A DNA stretch of 40,272 bases from a virus. The stretch lies in IMG/VR virus record IMGVR_UViG_3300000226_000003, positions 1 through 40,272 of that record. One strand, written 5' to 3'. A program made the position numbers and the translations under genes. Under the pieces are notes generated by a model. That model was not told the DNA's origin. It was given only the letters and a program-made list of their open reading frames with translations, and ran no database searches. Below, piece by piece: positions 24,867 through 32,273 of the stretch; position 1 is the first letter of the stretch; each line of letters begins with the position of its first letter.

Positions 24867-25469
24867 ATGAAGAAGTTATTAATTGCCTTGGCGTTCAGTG
24901 GACTCTTAATTGGGTGTGTTGATCAGGAGGCAGAAGCCATGGAATGGGAAAGTGGTGTTAGTGTTTCTGCAGGAGACTCTAATGTATCTTTTACCCAAGA
25001 TGGTAATGAGTTTGCCGTAGGTTTTGGAGGCGCATCAGTTTATCATAGTGACTCAACTGATTTCGGCGTATCATTTGGTATGAATATTTTAGGGCCACTT
25101 TCTGGTACATTTTCATACGATTATACTAGTGACGAAGATAGTGTTGTAGGTATTGAAACACCAATTACATTACTTGGTTTAACTACGACCCCTTCAGTAG
25201 ACTGGAACATTAATGATTCAGATATTGATGGCGCATTAGAAAACACATTTAGTTTACTAGGTGGTGGTGTTCGTTCAAAATTTATGTTTGATGTAGATGA
25301 CACAGATTTTACTGGATCAGAGTTTGAAGTTAATTATACTTGGGACCTGTCAAGCAATTTCGCAGTACAACCATATGTCGAAGTACCTATGGATGATGAC
25401 TGGGGTCGTGGCGACACAGTTGCAGGTTTAAGAATTACTATGAATTGGGCCGGTAATAGTTCAGAGTAA
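24867..25469 (+). CDS. Outer-membrane-like lipoprotein / beta-barrel protein
   Basis: The 200-aa precursor begins MKKLLIALAFSGLLIGC, a lipoprotein signal with lipobox LIGC (Cys17); a signal-peptidase I site (AEA before ME) is an alternative. The mature protein shows alternating hydrophobic/polar strands with Gly, Asp and aromatics (for example FGVSFGMNILGPLSGTFSYD), like a small outer-membrane beta barrel. It ends RITMNW plus a short tail. Two promoters precede it. It may change the infected cell's surface, for instance to block second phages, but this is inference. Confidence 0.7.
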   Translation: MKKLLIALAFSGLLIGCVDQEAEAMEWESGVSVSAGDSNVSFTQDGNEFAVGFGGASVYHSDSTDFGVSFGMNILGPLSGTFSYDYTSDEDSVVGIETPITLLGLTTTPSVDWNINDSDIDGALENTFSLLGGGVRSKFMFDVDDTDFTGSEFEVNYTWDLSSNFAVQPYVEVPMDDDWGRGDTVAGLRITMNWAGNSSE

Positions 25470-25470
25470 A

Positions 25471-25476
25471 TAAATA
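25471..25476 (+). promoter_or_regulatory. Late promoter box TAAATA
   Basis: TAAATA with 5 bases to a GTG start at 25482. An ATG at 25480 is out of frame and gives no long product. Confidence 0.6.
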
Positions 25477-25481
25477 CCTAT

Positions 25482-25784
25482 GTGGCAGTCACTCGTAAAG
25501 TTAGAACTAAAGAAGAATATATTTACGAATCTCGGGATAACGGGGTTACCGTGTCTCGACGACTGCCTTTAGGTGAACAAAAAGAATATCTTATCACAGA
25601 AGAAACTGTAGATAAAGTAAATGCGTTTAAGAAGAAGAAATTTGGTTGGCTATCCCATGATGAATTAATGGATTTGGGCCGAGAGAAATATCAACAACAA
25701 GAATTGCGTGAAAAATATCCTGCGTTGAAAGAGGCATGGGAAAAATATCTTGTATTGTTAAACCTAGTTAAATCGGGTAAATAG
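25482..25784 (+). CDS. Hypothetical protein, 100 aa (GTG start)
   Basis: Not recognised. A charged, soluble, mostly helical protein (MAVTRKVRTKEEYIYESRDN at the start, Lys/Glu-rich later). The GTG at 25482 is supported by the 5-base spacing to the late box. Its stop codon TAG is contained in the late box of the next gene. Confidence 0.6.
   Translation: MAVTRKVRTKEEYIYESRDNGVTVSRRLPLGEQKEYLITEETVDKVNAFKKKKFGWLSHDELMDLGREKYQQQELREKYPALKEAWEKYLVLLNLVKSGK
25778..25783 (+). promoter_or_regulatory. Late promoter box TAAATA
   Basis: TAAATA overlaps the upstream stop codon; 5 bases follow to the ATG at 25789. Confidence 0.6.
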
Positions 25785-25788
25785 TATT

Positions 25789-26133
25789 ATGCGTTACACT
25801 GAACTAAATGAAAGCGGCTCCATACACTGGGAAGATGAGAAATTTGATGCAGATAATCCAACTGTATTAATACGCGGGTATGGTACACTAACCTATAAAA
25901 CTCTCCAACAAGCGATCGCTAGAGATTTAGCAGAGATGTCCCAGCGGGTGGCAGATGGTAGTTTAGAAGTTGTAGCAAATCACCAATTATTTGATAGTAA
26001 AAGCGCATTCAATGGCAAAGTTCAAGCATATTTAGATGTTACTAAAGAACTAGCAAAGCCAACAATCAAGCGAAAACTCACACTTCACAAGAAAAATAGT
26101 CTATTTAATACCATAAAAAATAGTGATCAATAA
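25789..26133 (+). CDS. Hypothetical protein, 114 aa, possible packaged protein
   Basis: Not recognised. The N-terminus MRYTELNESGS contains LNE before Ser and loosely resembles the capsid-targeting/processing peptides of the three other candidates in this window, so capsid entry is possible but weakly supported. The rest is a helical, charged domain (YKTLQQAIARDLAEMSQRVA) with a basic tail. The start is given by the late box spacing. Confidence 0.6.
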   Translation: MRYTELNESGSIHWEDEKFDADNPTVLIRGYGTLTYKTLQQAIARDLAEMSQRVADGSLEVVANHQLFDSKSAFNGKVQAYLDVTKELAKPTIKRKLTLHKKNSLFNTIKNSDQ

Positions 26134-26136
26134 TTC

Positions 26137-26165
26137 TTGACAATTTCTTAATATCTTAGTATAAT
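26137..26165 (+). promoter_or_regulatory. Sigma70-like promoter, leaderless
   Basis: TTGACA (26137-26142), a 17-base spacer and TATAAT (26160-26165): a consensus promoter. The ATG at 26173 is 7 bases downstream. Confidence 0.75.
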
Positions 26166-26172
26166 TAAGAAT

Positions 26173-27132
26173 ATGTCATATTTAATATTTCATAATGATA
26201 ATATTAATTTTTTTACAATACAATTGCGGGAAGATCCATTTGTTGAAAAATGGGCAAATCATCTTCAATATATTTTAGATAATTATAATTGTCGCTTATA
26301 CAAATCAAAATATCCAAGATATGAAAAATTAGAAGAAAATGAAATTAAACAACATGTAGATAATCTACACACCGCTATTAGAAATCTAAATAATTTAGGC
26401 ACTTGTTTTCCATTATTAAGAATAGATATTCCTTATATACGATTTTTAACTTTAGACTTAGATACACAGAAAATTTTAAATAAGTTACATAGATATTTTA
26501 CTACTGCTAATTGTTCTCTTAATGACATTGGTGATCAAGTAACTTATTCATATAAAGATAATAATTATTTTACAATTGATTATACCAAAAAAGAAGAATT
26601 TCGTAAACTCATACAAGACATAAATCAAATAGTACACAATTTAGATAATTCTATATTGTTGCCTAGAGTACGTGATGCAATAGACAATGATGAATTAATA
26701 GAACAAGTAACAATAATGTTTGATCTATATGGAACAAGAGAACATAGTTTATTACCTAATACATTTAAGTTTATGGATAAAGAGGATGAATCAAGTATAA
26801 TAGATAATGATGAATATGATGTGTGGATGGGAGTAGATTTGTTAGGTAAAGATTATATTACAGGATATTATAATCATGATGATCCGACAGAATGGGATAT
26901 TAAAACATTAAATTGCTATACAGGTAAGATGGAAATAATATTGGGGTCAAATACTATTCCTAAAATAATTAAAGGAGATAAGTTTCAAAATTGGTTGAAA
27001 GAATATGGTATGACATATATTCCAGCAATGTGTGGCATACCATTAGGTAAGGTAATATCTGGTAAAGATCTTCTAAACGATAAAACTTTACAACAACAGA
27101 TGTCAGTGTTTAATATTAAAATAGAGGAATAA
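26173..27132 (+). CDS. Novel family protein (HRYFTTA family), copy 2
   Basis: The 319-aa protein is a paralogue of the one at 8321-9376. It shares EDPFVEKWANH near the N-terminus, QKILNKLHRYFTTA, LGKDYI followed by HDDPTEWD, FQNWLKE and AMCGIPLGKV. It lacks about 30 residues of the longer copy. Both copies are under leaderless sigma70-like promoters, suggesting early expression. Its stop overlaps the next ATG (TAATG). No known family comes to mind. Confidence 0.75.
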   Translation: MSYLIFHNDNINFFTIQLREDPFVEKWANHLQYILDNYNCRLYKSKYPRYEKLEENEIKQHVDNLHTAIRNLNNLGTCFPLLRIDIPYIRFLTLDLDTQKILNKLHRYFTTANCSLNDIGDQVTYSYKDNNYFTIDYTKKEEFRKLIQDINQIVHNLDNSILLPRVRDAIDNDELIEQVTIMFDLYGTREHSLLPNTFKFMDKEDESSIIDNDEYDVWMGVDLLGKDYITGYYNHDDPTEWDIKTLNCYTGKMEIILGSNTIPKIIKGDKFQNWLKEYGMTYIPAMCGIPLGKVISGKDLLNDKTLQQQMSVFNIKIEE

Positions 27133-27743
27133 TGCAAATGTTTATCAGTTTCACAATTCATGGTTACGGTGGAGAAGTTGTTCTCGGTAAAATATCTAAA
27201 AAGGCGGCTGAATTTTGGCAATCTGAAGAAATGCAAGAATACTTGCATGGTTATGTTTTTAGTCCAGAATGGTTTGAAGAAGAAAACCCAAACATCAAAA
27301 TACCCAAGTATGCCCAAATAGGTGTGTGGCATGATATGGAAGATCGCGGGCACGAGTGGGGAGCGGCACAAGGCGGTGCGTATCTTACTATAAATGAAGT
27401 GAGCGATGATGCATGGGATGCTAATCATGTACGCGACATTTTTTATGGTGAATTAATGGATTATGTGAATGAACACGAAGTAGAAATTCATTCTGATGAA
27501 CAACATCCTAAACCAAAAGAATATACATTCTGTGGTGTTAACTCTGAGAAAGGTACATTTTACGACGGCACTATAGAAATTGAAGGAGACTTTGATCCTA
27601 AAAAAGTCTCTTTTGGTAGCACAGAAATCCATCAAGATACTCTTATTACACAAATTTTTTATGGTGATGAAACCATAGATAATTCTGGTGGAGGTACTGA
27701 TGGCAAAGCCATGGATTTTGAAATTATAGAGCCGTGGGAGTAA
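27132..27743 (+). CDS. Hypothetical phage protein, 203 aa
   Basis: The N-terminus FISFTIHGYGGEVVLGKISKKAAEFW looks like a conserved protein I associate with marine T4-like phages; I know no function for it. The product is acidic and Trp-rich, probably alpha/beta with a beta-rich C-terminal half. A GAGGAAT site precedes the ATG, which overlaps the stop of the novel-family gene, so the two are co-translated. Confidence 0.65.
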   Translation: MQMFISFTIHGYGGEVVLGKISKKAAEFWQSEEMQEYLHGYVFSPEWFEEENPNIKIPKYAQIGVWHDMEDRGHEWGAAQGGAYLTINEVSDDAWDANHVRDIFYGELMDYVNEHEVEIHSDEQHPKPKEYTFCGVNSEKGTFYDGTIEIEGDFDPKKVSFGSTEIHQDTLITQIFYGDETIDNSGGGTDGKAMDFEIIEPWE

Positions 27744-27746
27744 ATA
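27741..27746 (+). promoter_or_regulatory. Late promoter box TAAATA
   Basis: TAAATA overlaps the upstream stop codon. Spacer CATAT (5 bases), then the ATG at 27752. Confidence 0.6.
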
Positions 27747-27751
27747 CATAT

Positions 27752-28102
27752 ATGAGCCTTAAACTTGATCCAGTTGATTTGATGGTATACGCTGACGTTG
27801 CCGAAGCTTTTGAAGGATGGATTATTAATAATCCTGAAATAAAAGATGAGTCTACTGGTATTCGGCAGTCAAGAGTATTTGCTAAAACATATTTAAATCT
27901 TTATATTACATTTTTACAAATGCTTAGGTATGTTCCTAAAGAAGAGATGGAATATGAATCAACTACCGAGGAGGGAGTTAAACGTAAATTTGCCGCTATA
28001 GATGATATATATGTTAATTTAAAAGCATCTACAGAATTATCAGATGAAGATAAAGCACATATGGATTTAATTAAATCTAAAATAAAACCAACATTACACT
28101 AA
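27752..28102 (+). CDS. Hypothetical protein, 116 aa
   Basis: Not recognised. A helical soluble protein starting MSLKLDPVDLMVYADVAEAF. The ATG at 27752 is preferred over the in-frame GTG at 27734 because it lies 5 bases after the late box. The following gene starts 4 bases after its stop. Confidence 0.65.
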   Translation: MSLKLDPVDLMVYADVAEAFEGWIINNPEIKDESTGIRQSRVFAKTYLNLYITFLQMLRYVPKEEMEYESTTEEGVKRKFAAIDDIYVNLKASTELSDEDKAHMDLIKSKIKPTLH

Positions 28103-28106
28103 TATT

Positions 28107-28520
28107 ATGAATACAGAAATGAAAAAAGCGTTAGGAACATTAACAGATTGTCAATTAATTCATGTTGTAAGTGAAATAATGAGTTATGGTTATCCCGAAA
28201 CATATAAACTTGCCCATGAGCAAGCTCATGTTGAAGGTGATCCATGGGAAAGATGGTCACATAATTTTAGTTTAGTTGTTGATGGCGGCAATAAATTGCC
28301 AATACCTGTACGCAATGAATTAGAAGAAGCAATGGAGAAATTCCATACTGAGGACAGAATTAAACCAGGATATTTTAAAAGTATACATCGTGCTAACCGT
28401 AAGATTAGTACATCTGATACAATGTTTGGTTCCAGTGCTGGTACTATTTTAAAATGGATGGCTTGGCTATGGTTTGGTTATTTTATATTAGGGTTTATTT
28501 CTAGTTGTGGTGGTCCATAA
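28107..28520 (+). CDS. Hypothetical protein with C-terminal membrane anchor
   Basis: The 137-aa protein has a soluble, mainly helical N-terminal part with several His (YKLAHEQAHVEGDPWERW) and a hydrophobic C-terminal segment (residues 113-132, WMAWLWFGYFILGFI), so it is probably tail-anchored in the inner membrane. Its stop codon is inside the stem of the terminator at 28518-28545. Function unknown. Confidence 0.65.
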   Translation: MNTEMKKALGTLTDCQLIHVVSEIMSYGYPETYKLAHEQAHVEGDPWERWSHNFSLVVDGGNKLPIPVRNELEEAMEKFHTEDRIKPGYFKSIHRANRKISTSDTMFGSSAGTILKWMAWLWFGYFILGFISSCGGP

Positions 28521-28545
28521 ACCTCCAAAAAGGAGGTTTATTTTT
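28518..28545 (+). terminator. Rho-independent terminator
   Basis: TAAACCTCC-AAAAA-GGAGGTTTA followed by TTTTT. The 9-bp stem starts at the stop codon of the upstream gene. Confidence 0.9.
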
Positions 28546-28554
28546 GAGTCTTAA

Positions 28555-28560
28555 TAAATA
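28555..28560 (+). promoter_or_regulatory. Late promoter box TAAATA
   Basis: TAAATA, spacer ATGAC (5 bases), ATG at 28566. It restarts transcription right after the terminator. Confidence 0.6.
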
Positions 28561-28565
28561 ATGAC

Positions 28566-28757
28566 ATGAAGAGATTGTTCGATAAGTTTAAGAAAAATGA
28601 ACCGCCTCCTCAGAAAAGAAAGTTTGTAGCAGAAATTAGAGACACGTTTAATGAAAAGAAAATCTACAGAGCAAGGTGGGTATGGTATCATACAATCCTT
28701 GCCGCGGAATTGTTTTTAATTATTATTTTGTTGATTGGGATATTGATAAAAATTTAG
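28566..28757 (+). CDS. Small single-span membrane protein, 63 aa
   Basis: Charged N-terminal 40 residues (KRLFDKFKKNEPPPQKRK) followed by one hydrophobic helix (about 43-62, TILAAELFLIIILLIGILIK). The topology is probably N-in. The AdoMet decarboxylase gene follows 15 bases downstream. Function unknown. Confidence 0.65.
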   Translation: MKRLFDKFKKNEPPPQKRKFVAEIRDTFNEKKIYRARWVWYHTILAAELFLIIILLIGILIKI

Positions 28758-28772
28758 GGAACATAGTTAGGC

Positions 28773-29225
28773 GTGGCCACAACACCTATACACAAGCACT
28801 TAATTATAAGAGCAGAAGTAGCAAATCCACCCGGAAAAGACGATATTCAACGAATGATCGATTGGACTACAGAGTTAATCGATGATATAGATATGAAACT
28901 CCTCGATGGTCCTTTTTGTAAATATGTGGACATCGAAGGAAACTCCGGACTCACCGTTGTAGCAATTATAGAAACCAGTCATATTGCGATGCACGTATGG
29001 GATGAAATATCACCAGCGTTAATGCAATTGGATGTGTATACCTGTGGCCCATTTAAACCAATTTTAGTATTTGAGAAATTGCGAGATTTTGGATTAACTA
29101 AACTTGAATGGAAGTATTTGGACCGAGAAACAAAATTAAAATTAGAGCATATAGGACAATGGAACAATCCTGAAAATGATCCTTTTGAGCAATTGCCTAA
29201 TCATGCAACCCTTAACAACGGATAA
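28773..29225 (+). CDS. speD: S-adenosylmethionine decarboxylase-like protein (SpeD/SpeH family)
   Basis: ETSHIAMHVWDE (67-78) and LDVYTCG (86-92) match the AdoMet decarboxylase core. Ser69 would be cut to form the pyruvoyl group, and His74 and Cys91 are the processing and proton-donor residues; the S-to-H spacing of 5 is canonical. The product, decarboxylated SAM, supplies aminopropyl groups for spermidine. At 150 aa it is slightly longer than prokaryotic SpeH, with a polar C-terminal tail. The first possible start is the GTG at 28773, because a stop lies just upstream. speD is a known auxiliary gene of marine T4-like phages. Confidence 0.8.
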   Translation: MATTPIHKHLIIRAEVANPPGKDDIQRMIDWTTELIDDIDMKLLDGPFCKYVDIEGNSGLTVVAIIETSHIAMHVWDEISPALMQLDVYTCGPFKPILVFEKLRDFGLTKLEWKYLDRETKLKLEHIGQWNNPENDPFEQLPNHATLNNG

Positions 29226-29523
29226 AGAAAAAGAATATAAACCGACTCTAATACAATGCCCAAGGTGTACTGCGTCTGGATTTGCTATACATGACGATGA
29301 AACACATTGGAAGTGTCTTGTCTGCGGACACATTATGCCACATAAAGGAGCAAATGGAAATAATATGAGCCACTGGCCATACACTACGGAAGAATGGGAT
29401 ATGGTTTCACAAGCAAGTCATGTTCACATCAAGGATCCAGATATGGGTCCAACTCAATTAAAAGAATCAATAATTACAAATTTATACCAGCAGACTAAAG
29501 ACTGGTTATACAAGAGGTGGTAA
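29203..29523 (+). CDS. Small zinc-ribbon protein
   Basis: With the ATG at 29203 the product has 106 aa. CPRC and CLVCGH, about 20 residues apart near the N-terminus, form a four-cysteine zinc ribbon like those in DNA- or RNA-binding proteins. The rest is polar and helical. It overlaps the end of the decarboxylase gene by 23 bases; the in-frame ATG at 29176 would lengthen this overlap. Role unknown. Confidence 0.65.
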   Translation: MQPLTTDKEKEYKPTLIQCPRCTASGFAIHDDETHWKCLVCGHIMPHKGANGNNMSHWPYTTEEWDMVSQASHVHIKDPDMGPTQLKESIITNLYQQTKDWLYKRW

Positions 29524-29524
29524 T

Positions 29525-29704
29525 ATGTCAGATACCGCCGACTGGGAGGCCCTAAAGAAGAAAGCATTCGATAGGGAGTTAGCAAACGATATATGGGTAA
29601 AACTAAAAGGACACGAATTACTTGACACTTGGGATGAAGGACAAGTGCAATCAATTATAGAAAGATATTGGCACAGAGCAATAGCATATAGTGAAGGATA
29701 TTAA
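29525..29704 (+). CDS. Hypothetical 59-aa protein
   Basis: ATG at 29525, one base after the upstream stop, and TAA at 29702-29704. The protein starts MSDTADWEALKKKAFDREL, ends RAIAYSEGY, is helical and has no Cys. Its tight fit between neighbours supports it as a real gene. Function unknown. Confidence 0.55.
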   Translation: MSDTADWEALKKKAFDRELANDIWVKLKGHELLDTWDEGQVQSIIERYWHRAIAYSEGY

Positions 29705-29712
29705 ATGAGTTT

Positions 29713-30102
29713 TTGGAAAAAGTAGGATTGAAAAAGAAAAAAGTAATTCAATATAATCCAACAGGAGTTACAGTAACACCTTCAGCATTAGAAAAGATTA
29801 AAGAAATGTGTGAAGAGGCCGCAATGCCTGCCGTACGTCCATTTGTAGTAGGAGGTAGTTGTGCAGGCATGGCTCATTCAATGACATTTGCAGATACAAA
29901 AGAAAGATTAGATGTTGAAATTGCCTCACATGTTTATATAGACCCAGTGGCATATTCATTTATGAATGGTGCTACTATAGATTATGAAGATGATGGGATA
30001 CACGCAAGTTTTGTATTTCGTGATGTATTCAAAGCACAAGGTGGTAGTGGTGTTTGTGGAGGATGTGGCGCGGCCACAGGGCCAGGCTATTCACCCCATT
30101 AA
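29713..30102 (+). CDS. Divergent A-type Fe-S carrier-like protein (HesB family)
   Basis: VTVTPSALEKIKEM and VVGGSCAGM (C50) match the HesB/IscA fold, and GVCGGCGAA (C115, C118) replaces the usual C-x-C near the C-terminus, widening the spacing by one residue. FMNGATIDYEDDG is the typical middle strand. The only in-frame start before the domain is a TTG at 29713. An ATG at 29705 reads MSFWKK and stops, so a one-base loss in a T-run may have disturbed the start. Cluster binding is plausible but less certain than for the copy at 1942. Confidence 0.75.
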   Translation: MEKVGLKKKKVIQYNPTGVTVTPSALEKIKEMCEEAAMPAVRPFVVGGSCAGMAHSMTFADTKERLDVEIASHVYIDPVAYSFMNGATIDYEDDGIHASFVFRDVFKAQGGSGVCGGCGAATGPGYSPH

Positions 30103-30109
30103 ATAAATA
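30100..30109 (+). promoter_or_regulatory. Double late promoter box (TAAATAAATA)
   Basis: Two overlapping TAAATA boxes overlap the upstream stop codon. GGGAGAG (30118-30124) precedes the ATG at 30130. Confidence 0.6.
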
Positions 30110-30129
30110 CATTAACTGGGAGAGTAGTT

Positions 30130-30912
30130 ATGATTAGTGATGCAGAAGCATTCGAGTATCTTAAATTAGAACTAAAAGAAACAGTTCTATCTCATCCAAT
30201 CATTAAGAGAAACAGATATCTTTGGTGGTTTTCTCAAACCCTAGATTTAACCAAAGAAGATCTTATTATCTTAACAAAAGAGTTTTCAGTATTTTCAAAT
30301 CAATTTATAGTTGCTCAACTACACAAAACACTTAATGCTAATAGTTTGGAACAGATGCATGACGCCAAAGAAATATTAGTAAATGAATTGGGTGTACTTT
30401 TTACAAACGAAACAGTAAACGATAGCACATTTAGATTTAAGGCCGCTCATTTTGAGTGGCTCGTTCATTTTGCAAGCAAGTTAGGTTTGGAATTTAATGA
30501 TATTGGCAAACGCAAACATGGCAGTCCATCTACATTATTTTATTGTGATGAACTAATACGTTTATATGGTAATGAAGATTTTAATGTGGGTGCAGGTGCT
30601 AGTTTTGCTGTAGAGAATTGGGCCAATGCAGGATTTTGGAAACAGTTAATGGAAGGCATAGAAAATTTTAATGCGTATAATGAAGAAGATATTACATTGC
30701 CATTACAATTTTTCTCATTTCACGATAAATTAGAAGCACAACATGCACAACATACGTGGGATGAATTACGTGAATTACATGACAATGTTAAAGAATTTGA
30801 TAAAGATAAGTTTATTGCCGCTGGTATGGAAATGCTAAATGGTGTTAATGCTTTTTGGAATGGATTAGACCAAGATCGCATAGCACGTTATTGGCATTCT
30901 ACTAGAGGTTAA
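30130..30912 (+). CDS. Haem-oxygenase-like diiron protein (HDO/PqqC-like fold)
   Basis: The 260-aa all-helical protein has spaced metal-ligand-like segments: FKAAHFEWLVHFASKLGL (about 102-119), GASFAVENWANAGFWKQL, and FFSFHDKLEAQHAQHTWDEL (about 196-215). The last fits the H-x3-(D/E)-x2-H signature of haem-oxygenase-like diiron oxidases. That group makes lipids, antibiotics and cofactors by O2-dependent chemistry. Substrate unknown. It lies next to an Fe-S carrier-like gene under its own late promoter. Confidence 0.6.
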   Translation: MISDAEAFEYLKLELKETVLSHPIIKRNRYLWWFSQTLDLTKEDLIILTKEFSVFSNQFIVAQLHKTLNANSLEQMHDAKEILVNELGVLFTNETVNDSTFRFKAAHFEWLVHFASKLGLEFNDIGKRKHGSPSTLFYCDELIRLYGNEDFNVGAGASFAVENWANAGFWKQLMEGIENFNAYNEEDITLPLQFFSFHDKLEAQHAQHTWDELRELHDNVKEFDKDKFIAAGMEMLNGVNAFWNGLDQDRIARYWHSTRG

Positions 30913-30915
30913 AGA

Positions 30916-30921
30916 TAAATA
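30916..30921 (+). promoter_or_regulatory. Late promoter box TAAATA
   Basis: GATAAATA followed by 7 bases and the ATG at 30929, with no ribosome site. Confidence 0.55.
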
Positions 30922-30928
30922 ATATATT

Positions 30929-31762
30929 ATGAGACTTAAAGAACTTCAAATTAAAGAAGCCGCAACTGCTGGTGCAACAGCCAGTGGTAATATTGCCGCT
31001 GTTGTAAACCCACATGTTGCTAATCCTTCACGTAATTCAGTAGCATATACTGGCACACCTGGCGTATCAGGCAAAGGCCCTGTTAAACAAGTAAAGGGTG
31101 GCACATACAATACTGGTAAAAACGCTTTAGATGGTGATAAAATGTTAATGTCTAGCAAAGAACCACAAATGATTAGACGTCATATTAAAGAAGGCTCATT
31201 ATATGAAGAACAACTCAATGAATGGTTACCAGCACTTGCTATAGGTGCAGGCGTTGTAGCCGCAGGTGGTTGGGTTTTAAACAAATTCGGTAAGTGGATT
31301 AAAAAAGAACGAGGTAAAACTCAAGCTGCACTTGATGACAGTATAGCAAAAGCCACTGATGGATATTACGCAAAGCCAAAAGTAAAAGCTGATGAAGGAC
31401 ATATTACATTACCATCAATAGACACAGAACGTTATGCTGAACGTCCTGGACTAGAAGGTCCAATACGAGCACGTAATGGTAGGGTAGTTTACTATGATCC
31501 TAAGGAAGGCCAGTATTACGATCCAGATACAGACATATATATTTCTAATGATGACTGGAAAGCAATGAACGAAGGTCTAAAAATTGAACCGCGTGGCGAA
31601 GCAGGGAAAGCAAATGCGTTTAAAGGAATGATGGCGAATGCATCTAAAAATAAAGAAACGCGAGCAATTAATACAGAAAAATCCAAGAGACAAACTGCTC
31701 AAGCCGCTGGATATAGAGCAATTGTAGGCGGAAAAGACGTATCTCAAATAGCCAAAGGCTAA
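30929..31762 (+). CDS. Candidate packaged / processed head protein
   Basis: The 277-aa protein begins MRLKELQIKEAATAG, like T4 capsid-targeting peptides, with IKE before A11 as a prohead-protease site. Two more (L/I)xE sites lie at 86-88 (IKE) and 96-98 (LNE), just before a hydrophobic segment at 99-117 (WLPALAIGAGVVAAGG). The region between is Gly/Ala/Ser-rich and the C-terminal half is basic. This suggests processing in the prohead into several peptides and possibly membrane insertion on injection. It has its own late box. Confidence 0.65.
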   Translation: MRLKELQIKEAATAGATASGNIAAVVNPHVANPSRNSVAYTGTPGVSGKGPVKQVKGGTYNTGKNALDGDKMLMSSKEPQMIRRHIKEGSLYEEQLNEWLPALAIGAGVVAAGGWVLNKFGKWIKKERGKTQAALDDSIAKATDGYYAKPKVKADEGHITLPSIDTERYAERPGLEGPIRARNGRVVYYDPKEGQYYDPDTDIYISNDDWKAMNEGLKIEPRGEAGKANAFKGMMANASKNKETRAINTEKSKRQTAQAAGYRAIVGGKDVSQIAKG

Positions 31763-31767
31763 CTCAC

Positions 31768-31805
31768 TGATTTCATTGACTTTTTAACCCATTGATTTCA
31801 TTGAC
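31768..31805. repeat. Direct repeat TGATTTCATTGAC, two copies 25 bp apart
   Basis: Copies at 31768-31780 and 31793-31805, both followed by a T/A-rich stretch (CTTTTTAA and CTTTAAAC). They lie in the 160-base gap between the late region and the promoter at 31860-31887. Possible protein-binding sites or a replication-related element. Confidence 0.5.
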
Positions 31806-31859
31806 CTTTAAACTTTTTCACTAATCCTTTAAAATCAAGCATTTAGAGCACAAAAATGA

Positions 31860-31887
31860 GTGACAATTCTGCTTGATATGCTATAAT
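31860..31887 (+). promoter_or_regulatory. Sigma70-like promoter of the early module
   Basis: GTGACA (31860-31865), 16 bases, TATAAT (31882-31887). The leader to the ATG at 31923 is about 30 bases. This is the first promoter of the less AT-rich module. Confidence 0.55.
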
Positions 31888-31922
31888 GTATGTATAGTTA
31901 AGTAAACCCAAGTACAGAAATT

Positions 31923-32273
31923 ATGTCAAAAACTCTTACATTCGCACCCGGTTGGACCCAAACCATCAATACTTCAAATGAAGTTGATGAGCGGAATGAC
32001 CTCCTCTCATACATCTCGGACACGTACAAGGGGTTGTACGGTTTCCGTCCCCGAGGTGATACTTCCAACATGACGATCGAGGACCTGCGCGAACAAGCCG
32101 CAGGCCTCGAACGTGATGTATTGCGCGAAATGGAATACATTAAGAAGGAGTACCTCCGCGAAAAGCGTGAGAAGGTTGCCCACAAGCGGGCAGTGAAGTA
32201 TTATATGAATCTCAAACCGCGTAGCAATGTCATGGAAGTGGCAATGCTTGACGCAATGGATAAGGTAGCTTAA
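31923..32273 (+). CDS. Conserved phage hypothetical protein, 116 aa
   Basis: DTYKGLYGFRPRGD followed by a helical segment (NMTIEDLREQAAGLERDVLREMEYIKK) matches a small protein often seen in phages of many hosts; no function is known to me. The base composition is clearly richer in G and C (many CTC, CCG and CGC codons) than that of the late genes upstream, suggesting a different history for this module. The next gene begins immediately after its stop. Confidence 0.7.
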   Translation: MSKTLTFAPGWTQTINTSNEVDERNDLLSYISDTYKGLYGFRPRGDTSNMTIEDLREQAAGLERDVLREMEYIKKEYLREKREKVAHKRAVKYYMNLKPRSNVMEVAMLDAMDKVA

